Below, one piece after another: positions 1 through 39,931 of a DNA stretch of 64,000 nt. How positions within the stretch are numbered: position 1 is the first letter of the stretch; each line of letters opens with the position of its first letter. This DNA is from Proteles cristata cristata (lineage: Eukaryota > Chordata > Mammalia > Carnivora > Hyaenidae). The stretch covers positions 18,503 to 82,502 of the forward strand of contig JAESUZ010002883.1 in NCBI GenBank assembly GCA_017311185.1. The letters are read 5' to 3'. Both the position numbers and the translations under genes were made by a program. Below the pieces are notes generated by a model. It had not been told where the DNA came from, did no database searches, and saw only the letters and a list, made by a program, of their open reading frames with translations.

Positions 1-216
1 TCTTTGTCTTAATCATTCTGGAATTTGTTTTTTCTTTTCTTAAATATGCCCCAAAAGGTATTCCATGCTGAACGTAGAAAACTTTGAAAATAGAATACGG
101 TATCAAGAATCACTGATAAATTCTACTGTCCAGAGATGGTCAGCTATTAACTTTTTGGTGTACTTCGTTTTTGTTTCTTTTGTCTTCTGTGTGTGTATGT
201 AGTTGAGTTCATTTCT

Positions 217-405
217 TTCTTTTTTAAAAAACGTTTATTTTTGAGAGAGCATCAGTGGGGACAGAGAGAGGGAGACAGAGGATCTGAAGTGGGCTCTGTA
301 CAGACAGCAGAGAGCCCAACACAGGGCTCAAACTCACGAATGTGAGATCGTGGCCTGAGCCGAGCCATAGTCGGACACTTAGCTGACTAGCCACCCAGGC
401 GCCCC
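217..405 (-). mobile_element. CanSINE, reversed
   Basis: Reads as the reverse complement of the felid tRNA-derived SINE, from a T-rich tail to GCCACCCAGGCGCCCC. It is flanked by near-identical 16-nt target duplications at 201-216 and 406-421 (AGTTGAG(T/C)TCATTTCT). Confidence 0.9.
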
Positions 406-537
406 AGTTGAGCTCATTTCTATAGACGGTGTTGTGCACTGTGCTTTTCGGTTGACAAATATCCTATGTCATTCAAAGTTCTTCATAAAAATGTCTAATA
501 ACATGGGAAATTCAAGTGAGAAAACATGAAGTGGAAG

Positions 538-570
538 GTGCCTGGTTGGCTCAGTCACCTGAGAGCGTGA
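538..570 (+). mobile_element. CanSINE head fragment
   Basis: About 33 nt matching the SINE 5' head (GTGCCTGGTTGGCTCAGTCA), broken off where the next reversed SINE begins. Confidence 0.7.
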
Positions 571-751
571 CTTTTTTTTTTTTATGTTTATTCATTTTTG
601 AGAGAAGGGCAGAAAGAGAGGACAGAGGATCTCTGAAGCGGCCTTTGCGCTGACAGCAGCGAGCCTGATACAGGACTTGAACTCATGAACCGTGAGATCA
701 TGACCTGAGCCGAAGTTGGAAGCTCAACCGACTGAGCCACCCAGGCGCCCC
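571..751 (-). mobile_element. CanSINE, reversed
   Basis: T tract, then a GAGAGA-rich body, ending GCCACCCAGGCGCCCC. It abuts the forward SINE head fragment upstream, forming a head-to-tail inverted pair. Confidence 0.88.
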
Positions 752-941
752 TAAACATTGATTCTTCTAAAAAATATTGGAATGAACATTCTGTCTGCAA
801 CCTTTTTTAAAGTGCAAAATATACTATGTGCACTAGGTTCCTTTTCAGTAGCCACATGAATAACTTTGCTACTGTTTGCTCCTCTTTCCTTTGCTGGAAT
901 CATGATTGAAAGGGGAATAAATGTTTTGTCTATTACTTTGA

Positions 942-30942
<30,001 letters not shown>

Positions 30943-31335
30943 TAATTGCATGAACAATTAATTAGCCTTGAACAGTGATAGCAGACTTAATCAAGTGACT
31001 TAATTCTGCCTTTTTTTTTTTAAGTAGGCACATATTTTAGTGTGTTTTGTAAAATCTGCTAATCACTTAATGATGAAAAAGCAAGGTACGTTTTTTTTTT
31101 TTTTAAACTTTGGAAAGCACAGAAACATGAGAAGAGAATAAAAATCGAAAGGATATCACTTTGGGCTTTGAGCCATCACTGCTTTCCATGAGATAATGAA
31201 AATTCACCTATGCCCCAGGCCCTTAAACGGAGCTTAAGGAAATGTGTGACTGGAGACCATAGTGAGCTTCCTCAGAGCATGGAGTTTTGGGTCAGTACAT
31301 CAACTGATAATATATGTTAATAAGCTAGTTACTTC

Positions 31336-31515
31336 TTATTTAAAAATTTTTTAATGTTTATTTTTGAGAGAGAGAGAGTGCACATGAGTGGGGGGAGGGG
31401 CAGAGAGAGAGGGAGACACAGAATCCGAAGCAGGCTCCAGGCTCTGAGCTGTCGGCACAGAGCCCCATATGGGGCTCGAACCCACGCTCAACTGACTAAG
31501 CCACCCAGGCGTCCA
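31336..31515 (-). mobile_element. CanSINE, reversed
   Basis: GAGAGA body with a deletion near the end (CGAACCCACGCTCAACTGAC), ending CCACCCAGGCGTCC. Confidence 0.88.
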
Positions 31516-31981
31516 TTAGTCACTTACTTCTGTGCTGCCTACTTAATCTGGTAGGAAAGACCTAGTCAGTCTGCTCACATGATTCCCAGTGTGAGTGATA
31601 GAGACTGTTAAAATGCAGCTTGATGAGGGAGCTGTATTAGAAGGACTGCAAAGTGCACTAGAGGAGTAAAGGGAACCCCTTCACTAAAGGGTTAGGAACG
31701 GCTTCATAGAGAAGCTAATAAAGATTTTCGAATGACTTGTTTGGTAAATAAACATTGATTAAGCACCTAATATGTGCTGGCACTGATAGATGCCACAGAT
31801 ATAAAATCAATGTTTATCTAACCCACATTGGTTAATTTAGTTGGGGACACAGAAAAGAAAATTTATAGAAGCTAACTGTTATGCCAGCTGGATGCACAGA
31901 GTGCCAAAGGGACAGGATATCTAAATCAAGAGTGTGATTAGAGGAAACTTTCTGGAAAAGAGTTTTCTTAAGCTGATTTCT

Positions 31982-32217
31982 TTTTTTAAGACCATTGGCT
32001 TTTTTTTTTTTTTTAATTTTTTTTTTTTTTTCTGAGAGAGAGAGACAGTGTGAACGGGGAGGGTCAGAGAGAGAGGGAGGTACAGAATCTGAAATGGGCT
32101 CCAGGCTCTGAGCCGGCAGTCAGCACAGAGCCCGACGCGGGGCTCAAACCCACAAACTGCGAGATCATGACCTGAGCCGAAGTCGATGCTTAACCGACTG
32201 AGCCACCCAGGCGCCCC
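31982..32217 (-). mobile_element. CanSINE, reversed
   Basis: T tracts, GAGAGA body, ending GAGCCACCCAGGCGCCCC. TTCTTAAGCTGATTTC is duplicated at 31965 and 32219. Confidence 0.92.
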
Positions 32218-32466
32218 ATTCTTAAGCTGATTTCTGAAGAAGGATCAATAGAGGTCGCTAGGCAAAGAATGTGGAGGAGAAAACATTCCAGGCAGAGCAC
32301 AGTAGTATGTAAAGACACAGGGGCCCGAAATTATGTGATGGGCTTAAGAGACAAGTTGTTGGGGTTGGAGTCACGTGTGTATGTTGGTGAATGACTGGTT
32401 TTATGTAGAAGTCTCTAGGAGTCAAATCCTAGAGAGCTTTGTATGTGCCGTATGTCCTACTTAAGA

Positions 32467-32677
32467 GATTTTTTTTAAAGTTTTTTTAAATTTATTTTTG
32501 AGAGAGAGACAAAGAGCAGGGGAGGGGCAGAGAGAGAGGGACAGAGAGAGAATACCAAGCAGGCTCCATGTTACCAGCACAGAGCCAGATGTGGGGATCA
32601 AACTCAAACTGTGAGATCATGACTTGAGCCAAAACCAAGAGTCGGACGCTTAATCGACTGAGCCACTCAGGCGCCCC
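32467..32677 (-). mobile_element. CanSINE, reversed
   Basis: Reversed body ending GAGCCACTCAGGCGCCCC, flanked by AGAGATTTTA-like copies. Confidence 0.88.
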
Positions 32678-32790
32678 TAAAGAGATTTTACTTTATCTTA
32701 AATGGAAAGACATTGAAGAATAAGCAGGGAAATGATGAACTCATGTAACTCCTTAAGCAAAATAGAGGAGGGAGCTAAGGGCATTTGAGA

Positions 32791-33352
32791 GAATCACCTA
32801 GCATACTGAGGTCTCAACTGAAAAATCCACATGATTGTGTGACTTCACTGCAGTAGTATTCAGCAGCCCAACTAATGTCGCTGTATGTGTGCTAGATAGA
32901 AGGGACAGAGAATTGGTAAAGGAAGGGATAGCCAGAGAGATGTGGAAATGGGCGTAGAGAAGAGAATGTTCAGTACTAGAGAGGAATGAGAGAACAAGGT
33001 GAGTTCAGAGAGCCATGCTTTACCAGAACCTTTATATATATCATTAAGGGAAGTGGCAGGAGGTGATCCTTCCATTTTTGTTCTATCTGGGTTGATTTAA
33101 AAGAATCAACTTTCTCCCTTGTGCCCACTGGAAATCGGAGTGGAAATGCCCCTTGTCAGGTCAGTTTTCTTTCCATTATTGTCTTCTAAAAACACTTAAA
33201 GCTAATCAGCCAGAAATCTGGTAAAAGAAGTGTTGATAGGCTCACAGAGGCTAAAATGATTGTAACAGTGATAAGCAAGAGTGTTCTAGAAAGCCTGTGC
33301 AGCCTTGGTGATGGCTGGCTTAAGATATAAGGCAGATTTAAAAAGGAGTTTA
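32791..33352. other. TAF1 intron, nothing firmly recognised
   Basis: Possibly diverged L2-related text, but no clear repeat or exon. Confidence 0.35.
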
Positions 33353-33567
33353 GGGGCGCCTGGGTGGCTCAGTCGGTTAAGCATCTGACTTCAGCTCAGG
33401 TCATGATCTCACAGTTTGTGGGTTCGAGCCCCACATCAGGCTCTGTGCTGATGGCTCAGCCTGTTTCAGATTCTGTGTCTCCCTCTCTCTCTGCCCCTTC
33501 CCCACTCATTCTCTGTCTCTCAAAACTGAATAAATGCTAAAAAAAAAAAAATTAAAAAAATAATAAT
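33353..33567 (+). mobile_element. CanSINE, forward
   Basis: GGGGCGCCTGGGTGGCTCAG to an A-rich tail. AAAAAGGAGTTTA is duplicated on both sides. Confidence 0.93.
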
Positions 33568-33639
33568 AAAAAGGAGTTTAGGTAAGGCAGTAAGAAAAAC
33601 CTAGACAATGCTAAGTGACAAAAGAATAGAGGGCAGATG

Positions 33640-34115
33640 GACAGATCACAGAAGACCGACATTAAATAGCTAATGAACATAAATAGATATTCATTTGCAC
33701 CCAGTAATCAAAGAAATGCAAACTGAAACAAAGAGGGAGGTGCCTTTTTTCCACCTATCCGATGAACTCAGGTTTTTTAAAATGTTTGTTTAGTTACTTG
33801 TTTTGAGAGAGAGCATGCGCACGCATGAGCAGGGGAGAGGCAGAGAGACTGAGAGAGAGAATCTCAAGCAGGCTCTGCACTGTCAGCACAGAGCCTGACG
33901 TGGGGCTGGATCTCACAAACTGTGAAGTCATAACCTGAGCCGAAATTGAGAGTGGGACACTCAACCAACTCCAGCTGAGCCACCCAGACGCCACTCAGTT
34001 TTTTTTTTTTTAATGCAAGTATTCAATGCTAGCGAGGCGGGTGCTCTCACATATTGCTGTTGGCAGTATAAGCTTGTAGACACTTCTGGAAAGCTCTTTG
34101 GCAGCATTGAGAGAC
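33640..34115 (+). mobile_element. Old L1 ORF2 fragment split by a SINE
   Basis: AGTAATCAAAGAAATGCAAA before the SINE, and TCACATATTGCTGTTGGCAG and GAAAGCTCTTTGGCAGCATT after it, matching the L1 ORF2 end. Confidence 0.6.
33778..33993 (-). mobile_element. CanSINE, reversed
   Basis: Reversed body with GAGAGAGAATCTCAAGCAGG, ending GAGCCACCCAGACGCC. ACTCAG plus T-run flanks. Confidence 0.87.
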
Positions 34116-34125
34116 TTAAAAAATA

Positions 34126-34325
34126 GGTAAGAGAGCAGACTTCATAATCAAGTAGGCTTGAATTTGAATATTAGTCCCATCATTTAACAGCAGTGTGACT
34201 TTGGGAAGTAACAGCCTTTGCTTTCCCATCTGTAAAATGGGAATAATAATGATATATTTCTCAGAGGGCTGTTGTGAGGTAAATAATGTGTGTAAGTGTT
34301 TAATGTACATGCCTGGCATACACAG
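34126..34325 (+). repeat. MIR
   Basis: Near-complete MIR order: CAGCAGTGTGACTTTGGGAA, then CCCATCTGTAAAATGGGAAT, then GAGGGCTGTTGTGAGGTAAA and CATGCCTGGCATACA. Confidence 0.8.
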
Positions 34326-34677
34326 CATGGTATAGTAACCTGCCCTAATCAGAGAGGTAGTGTTCTTTGTATTACAGAGAAATAACCTGAATGGTTAATG
34401 TAGAGGGAGTGATTAGTTACTGTGCTGTCGGAATAATGGCATATTATATAAAGATTGAGAGATATTTTTTAAAATAATTAAAGACAAAAGTGCTCGCAAT
34501 GTTAAGTGAGAAAAGCAGAGCACAAAACTTATTTCCTCTCAGTTATACTTTTTAAAAAGTGAGTATGTATAGAAAAAACTGGAAGGAAACACATCAGTGT
34601 GTTAATAGTGGTTATTTCTGAAATGTAGGATTAGGATTTTCTTTGTGTTCATCTTTTTTATGTTTTCCAAGTTTTCT

Positions 34678-34827
34678 TTTTTTTTTTTTATTACTTTGAA
34701 ACAGTTTATTGCTATTTTGTTTTCATTTTTGTTTTTGTTTTTTTTTTTTACAAATAGTTTATTGTCAAGTTGGTTTCCATGTAACACCCAGTGCTCATCC
34801 CCACAAGTGCCCCCCTCCATGCCCATC
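34678..34827 (-). mobile_element. 5'-truncated L1 with apparent 3' transduction
   Basis: On the minus strand: about 78 nt of L1 3' end, an A tract (34738-34749), about 47 nt of non-L1 sequence holding AATAAA (34705-34710), then a second A tract (34678-34689). TCCAAGTTTTCT is duplicated outside both ends (34666-34677 and 34828-34839). Confidence 0.7.
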
Positions 34828-35473
34828 TCCAAGTTTTCTACTAATATGAAAAGGCAGGAAACTCTTCCTAGAGGTTTTTGAATTTTGAGGGATGATGATT
34901 ATAGTAGCTAATTAAATACTCAGCACCTCCTGTGCCAAGCCAAATAGGTAGAGAAGGGTGAGGAAGAAGTCCAGGAAGAGAGCACAAACATAAAAGTAGG
35001 TGACAGTGTCTTGGATAGCGAGGTGCAAATAGTTGAGTTTCACTAGGGTAAAGAGTAGAAGCTGCTTTTGATGGTAAGAGAGGAGTTTTTCAAGATAGAT
35101 GGGGCCAAATCACAAAAGGCCTAGTGTGTCACATTAAGCCTTTAAAAAGAAAGACAGTCATAGCAGATATTTTAGCAAGATCATTCTGGAATCTCTCTAA
35201 AGAACAGATAGGAAGGGAATTAGATATAGAGACCAATAGAGAAACTGTTGACAGTAGTCCAAGTTCAAAATATTGAGGGCTTGAGCCATAAGTAGCAATA
35301 AGAATGGAAAGGTGGGGACAGATTGTAGAGATATTGTGGAAGTAGAATTGATATCTTCATATCTTCGTAAATGGTTGGAAGTTGGGGATGCTGAGTAAAG
35401 GGCAGGGAGAATTCAAGATGATGCCAAGAGCTCATATGCTCTTGGGTGGAAACATAAATGGTTACAAACTTTT

Positions 35474-35676
35474 TTTTTTTTTTATTTCTAGGAGAGAGAG
35501 AGACAGCGTGAGCAGGGGAGGGTCAGAGAGAGAGGGAGACACAGACTCTAAACAGGCTCCAGGCTCTGAGCTGGCAGTCAGCACAGAGCCCGACGCGGGG
35601 CTCGAACCCACGAACCGCGAGATCATGACCTAAGCGAAAGTCGGACGCTTAACCGACTAAGCCACCCAGGCGCCCC
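35474..35676 (-). mobile_element. CanSINE, reversed, young subfamily
   Basis: T tract, TTATTTCTAGGAGAGAGAGA, CTAAGCGAAAGTCGGACGC, ending CACCCAGGCGCCCC. GGTTACAAACTTTTT is duplicated on both sides. Confidence 0.95.
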
Positions 35677-35808
35677 GGTTACAAACTTTTTAAAGGACTG
35701 TAGGTGTTCATCACCTTTGATCAGTTTCACCGCTAGGGAATACTCCACACACAAGTTTGCAAAGGCATGTGTACAAATAGACATAATGTTTATAATTGCA
35801 ACATCATA

Positions 35809-36455
35809 CAGTTGACCCTTGAACAATATGGGTTTGAATTGTGCAGGTCCACTTACATCCAGATTTTTTACAGTAGAGCACTCTAAATGCATTTTCCTTA
35901 TGATTTTCTTTTTTTTTTTTTTTAATTTATTCCCAAGTTAGTTAATACAGTGTAGTCATAGTTTCAGGAGTAGAACCCAGTGATCTCTCTGTTATATATC
36001 ACACCCAGTGCAGATCCCAACAAGTGCCCTCCTTAATGCCCATCACCCATTTTCCCCACCCACATAAATCTTCAGTTTGTTCTCTTTAAGGGCCTCTTAT
36101 GGTTTGCCTCCCTCTCTGTTTTTATATTATTTTTCCTTCACTTCCCCTATGTTCATCTGTTTAGTTTCTCAAAGTCCACATGAGTAAAATCATGTGATAT
36201 CTGTCTTTCTCTGACTGACTGATTTCACTTAGCATAATACCCTTATGATGGTCTTAATAGCATTTTCTTTTCTCTAGCCTACTTTATTGTAAGAATATAT
36301 AATACATATACAAAATATATGTTAATCAACTGTAAATGTTATCGGTAAGACTTTCAGTCATCAGTAGTTAAGTCTTTGGGAGTCAGAAGTTTCAAGCAGA
36401 TTTTTGATTGCACAGGATATAGGCACCCCTAGCCCCTGTGTTCAAGAGTCAACTG
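35809..36455. mobile_element. Tigger2-type DNA transposon, interrupted by L1
   Basis: The left end CAGTTGACCCTTGAACAATA and the right end TTCAAGAGTCAACTG form inverted repeats flanked by TA. The internal text (TCTAGCCTACTTTATTGTAA) is non-coding. This is a nonautonomous copy moved by a TIR-dependent cut-and-paste process in the past. The L1 at 35909-36240 lies inside it. Confidence 0.82.
35909..36240 (-). mobile_element. L1 3' end inside Tigger2
   Basis: T tract, TCCCAAGTTAGTTAATACAG, CCTTAATGCCCATCACCC, then the reversed ORF2 end. CCTTATGAT is duplicated at 35896 and 36241. Confidence 0.85.
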
Positions 36456-36456
36456 T

Positions 36457-36795
36457 AATTGCAAAGACGTGGGAGCTCTTTGAGTATCCAACGGTAGGAA
36501 ATCAGTGAAAAGAATTATGGTACCTGTACATGGTAGAGTACTATTTAGCTATCAAAATGGTAGATTAGCTAATAAGGTATATTTGTATATGCTGATATGA
36601 AAATGTATTCAAGATGTATTGTTGAAAAATAGATAACTTGACAGTATATACAGACGGAGTTGCAAATTCAGATCTTATAAAGGCGAGATAAGTATGAGTG
36701 AAATGGACCCAAAAGGGACCAATGAACCAGAGAGCACATACCCATCTAAAGGAATCAGTCACTAACTCATTTGTTGCCATAGAATAGAATTACTA
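36457..36795. other. Intron; possible old L1 ORF2 trace
   Basis: AATTGCAAAGACGTGGGAGC and GAATTATGGTACCTGTACAT weakly resemble L1 ORF2 text. TAATTGCAA also occurs just left of the Tigger2, so that element may sit in an old L1. Confidence 0.35.
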
Positions 36796-36973
36796 GGGGC
36801 TCCTGGGTGGCTCAGTCCGTTAAGCACATGACTTCAGCTCAGGTCACGATATCTCAGTCCACAGGTTCGAGCCCTGCGTCGGGCTTTGTGCTGACAGCTC
36901 AGAGCTTGGAGCCTGCTTCGTCTGTGTCTCCCTTTCTCTCTGTCCCTCCCTGATAAATAAAAGCATTAAAAAA
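36796..36973 (+). mobile_element. CanSINE, forward
   Basis: GGGGCTCCTGGGTGGCTCAG to a short A tail. AGAATAGAATTACTA is perfectly duplicated at 36781-36795 and 36974-36988. Confidence 0.94.
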
Positions 36974-37062
36974 AGAATAGAATTACTAAAGGGAGAGATG
37001 GAAGATAATTTTCACTTTGTACTTGTTTGTGCTTAGTTGTTTGAATTATTTGTTTTTAGGTG

Positions 37063-37278
37063 TTTTTTTTTTTTAAGTTTGTTTGTTTGGAGAGAGTGCG
37101 CACTATTTGGAGAGAGTGCGCACGCAAGCATGTACACAAGTGGGGGGGGTAGCAGAGAGAGAATCTCAAGCAGGCTCTGCACTTGTGCGTGGCTGATGCA
37201 TGGCTCGAACTCACAAACTGAGATCATGACCTGAGCCGAAATCAGATGCTTAACCTACCGAGCCAGGCAATTGTCCCA
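37063..37278 (-). mobile_element. CanSINE, reversed, with internal duplication
   Basis: Reversed, diverged copy. The unit TTTGGAGAGAGTGCGCAC occurs twice (37086-37103 and 37106-37123). Confidence 0.8.
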
Positions 37279-38160
37279 GATGTTTGAATATATCTCATTT
37301 AGCGCACAATACTCAGTAATCAAAATAATTTCCACTTTTAGAAGGATGGATAAATCAGATGACATCCAGAATTCTGACTTGGGTAACTGGTGGTGCCATT
37401 GATATAATATAGGAAATACAGGAGGAGCGGTTTTGGAGAAAAAGGGGTTGAGTTCAGTTTGGGGTATGTTGTACTGAGGTAGAGCATCCAAGTGAAGACT
37501 TAGTAGATAGTTATATATATGTCCTAAGCTCAGAAAGGAAGTCATTACTGTAAATATGGGTATTTTTTTCAGATCAGCATATGAAAGTATAAGTAGATGG
37601 AGCTCAAATAGGGACTGTGGTATATTCCGTGATCCCCTCTGATGCTGTATGTAAAATTTGGTGGTATGTTTTTCCAAGTAGAAAGACCATCGTTTTATCA
37701 GATTACTAAAGTTGTATGTGACACCACCCACCCCCCGCCAAAAAAAAAAAAAAAAAAATTAAGAGCCACTGTTTAGTTGAGGGAAAGCCTAAGAGGAGAA
37801 GAGACTTAACAAATTCTAGCCTTTAAAGGATCAGGTGGAGAATACTGAGGAGTGGCCAGAATGAAAGAAGGAGAAACAGAAGAGAGTAATGACCTGGAAA
37901 CGCAAGAGAGGAGGAGAATGGCCAACAGGTCAAGTGCTACAGAGAAGACCAAAGAGGACGGCTGTTAGAAGAGCTGTTTCAGTTAGGGAGTAGAATCAAA
38001 GCCAGACTGCAGAGGATATGAATGAATGGAAAGTGAGGAAGGAGAAACAGAAATTTGCCTATGAAGGGAAGAGGGAAAACTAATCAATATGTGGAAGGGA
38101 ATGAAGGCATTTGGACAAGGGACCTTCGTATAGGTGAAAGAAAAGAAAATTAAGGATATG

Positions 38161-38890
38161 AGAGGACATCCTTATAGAAGGTGGGAAGATACACATCACT
38201 GAGAAAGTTTCTACCCAGTAGCCTTTTATTTTCTCTCCAAAGTAGGAAACAAACTGACAGTGGGTGAAATGGTGGGAGAAGGAATTTGAAGAATAGTGTT
38301 GATAAGACTTGGAATTATCTGTTGCAGGAAATTTGAAGAGTAGCTGATTAGGTACATTTCAGAACTGTTGAGGAGCCTTCGAGGGTCCAGCTGATGTTGC
38401 AGACCATTCATTTCTATAGCAGCATCAGTTGGCACGGTTGTATAATTGTCAGGGAACTGGGAAGGCAGATGATAGAATTGATTTAGGATTCGAATTTTGT
38501 TTTCTGGATGTATTGGAAAGATTGGGAACTGAAGGTGTCAGCAAGGAAAAATAAAAGGTTGACGTTTGAGCTTCTCAAACTTTGTCACCAAAAGACCCTT
38601 CTTGACAGCAGCAGATTGTGACTACATACATAGTCTCTGGTTTGGGAGATACCAAAGCAGCTCTACAGAGGCTTGAAATTACTTGGCAATTCGTGTTTTA
38701 TCTTTAAAGGTTAATAAGTTAATCAGAGTTTGCTTTTGACGTATCTGTACTTTCACATGTTTCACATTTCTTACCAAATTATTTTATGTCAGCCCCCCCC
38801 CCCACCACTGCATCTGTCTTCAAGTACAATTACTGATGAAGGGAGATAACACCAGAGTATACGCACGTTATTTTTTAAGGTTTCCAATTT
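38161..38890. other. Intron with nothing firmly recognised
   Basis: Unique-looking or very diverged L2-related text. A C run lies near 38793-38802. Confidence 0.35.
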
Positions 38891-38897
38891 TTAAAAA

Positions 38898-39076
38898 TTG
38901 AAGTGTATTAAATTTATTTTGGAGGGTGGAGGGACAGAGAGAGAGAGAAAATCCCAGGCAGGCTCTGCACTGCTAGCACAGCCGATATGGGGCCCGAACC
39001 CACAAAACAGTGAGATCATGACTTGAGCTGGATCCAAGAGTCAGACACCCAACCTATTGAACCACCCAGGTGCCCC
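38898..39076 (-). mobile_element. CanSINE, reversed, diverged
   Basis: GAGGGACAGAGAGAGAGAGA, GCTCTGCACTGCTAGCACAG, ending CACCCAGGTGCCCC. Confidence 0.83.
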
Positions 39077-39651
39077 ACAGTTACCTTATTTTTTAAAGCA
39101 TGGGGGCTGATGAGGGAGGAAACTAAAGCCAAGAAAGGCTTGATAGTTTGGGTAATAGGAATAATGAGATTGTAAGTTTCCTTGAGGTCAGAGAAAATGA
39201 AAAAAAACAGGACAGATGAAAGGCTGTGATAAGAAAGTAGGATATTGGAACTGAAACTTTCAGAAGTGAATCTGTTTTCAGTAAAGATAGCATTCTGGAT
39301 ATAGCCTTGGATATGTTTGGCTAGAGGTGCAAACCATTTGCATGAAATTTGCAAGGATTCTGGATGGATAGTACACGTGAACATTAGAATAACCAGCCAT
39401 GATGGGGAGGGATTTGGAGCCAAGAGGAAGACTGCTGCCAGGTGTGTAGGTCCTTGGTGAGTGTGAGACCATTCATGGTGGTGAGTAGAGATCTCAAACT
39501 CAGGTGGCCTGCAGGGGTCAGGCAAGTAACGTAAAGGAGTGCGGTAGGCCACGTGTGGATTGTACTGAACTAGAAGAGTACATATTCCATCTAAAGAGGC
39601 ATGTACTTCATTTGATTGTTGTCCTGAGGAAATGAGTATACGATACAGTGT
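39077..39651. other. Intron, possible L2-like remnant
   Basis: Text such as TGCCAGGTGTGTAGGTCCTT has no firm family. No exon was seen. Confidence 0.35.
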
Positions 39652-39931
39652 TGCTAGGTATTCTTTTTTTTTTCTATTTTATTTTATTTTACTTTATTTT
39701 ATATTTTCCCCCTTCATCCTAAGTCTTTTTTTTTTTTTTACAAATAGTTTATTCTCAAGTTGGTTTCCACATAACACCCAGTGCTCATCCCCACAAGTGC
39801 CCTCCTCCATGCCCATCCCCCTCCCCCTCACATCCAGTCCTCAGTTTTTGTCAGCATTCAAGAGTCTCTCATGGTTTGCCTCTCTCCCTCTCCCCCACTA
39901 TTTCCCCCTTCTTCTCCCCCATGGTCCTCAG

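Larger units (their letters stand above)
31740..32790 (-). repeat. L2 fragment, reversed, interrupted by two SINEs
   Basis: Starts TTGGTAAATAAACATTGATT and continues with ACATTCCAGGCAGAGCACAG and CCTAGAGAGCTTTGTATGTG, the antisense L2 3' half. Confidence 0.55.
34960..38160 (-). repeat. L2, reversed, interrupted by SINEs, L1 and Tigger2
   Basis: Antisense L2 text in order: GCAAGATCATTCTGGAATCT, then GATGATGCCAAGAGCTCA, then (37440 on) GCATCCAAGTGAAGACTTAG and (37880 on) GGCCAACAGGTCAAGTGCTA. Extent beyond these landmarks is uncertain. Confidence 0.5.
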
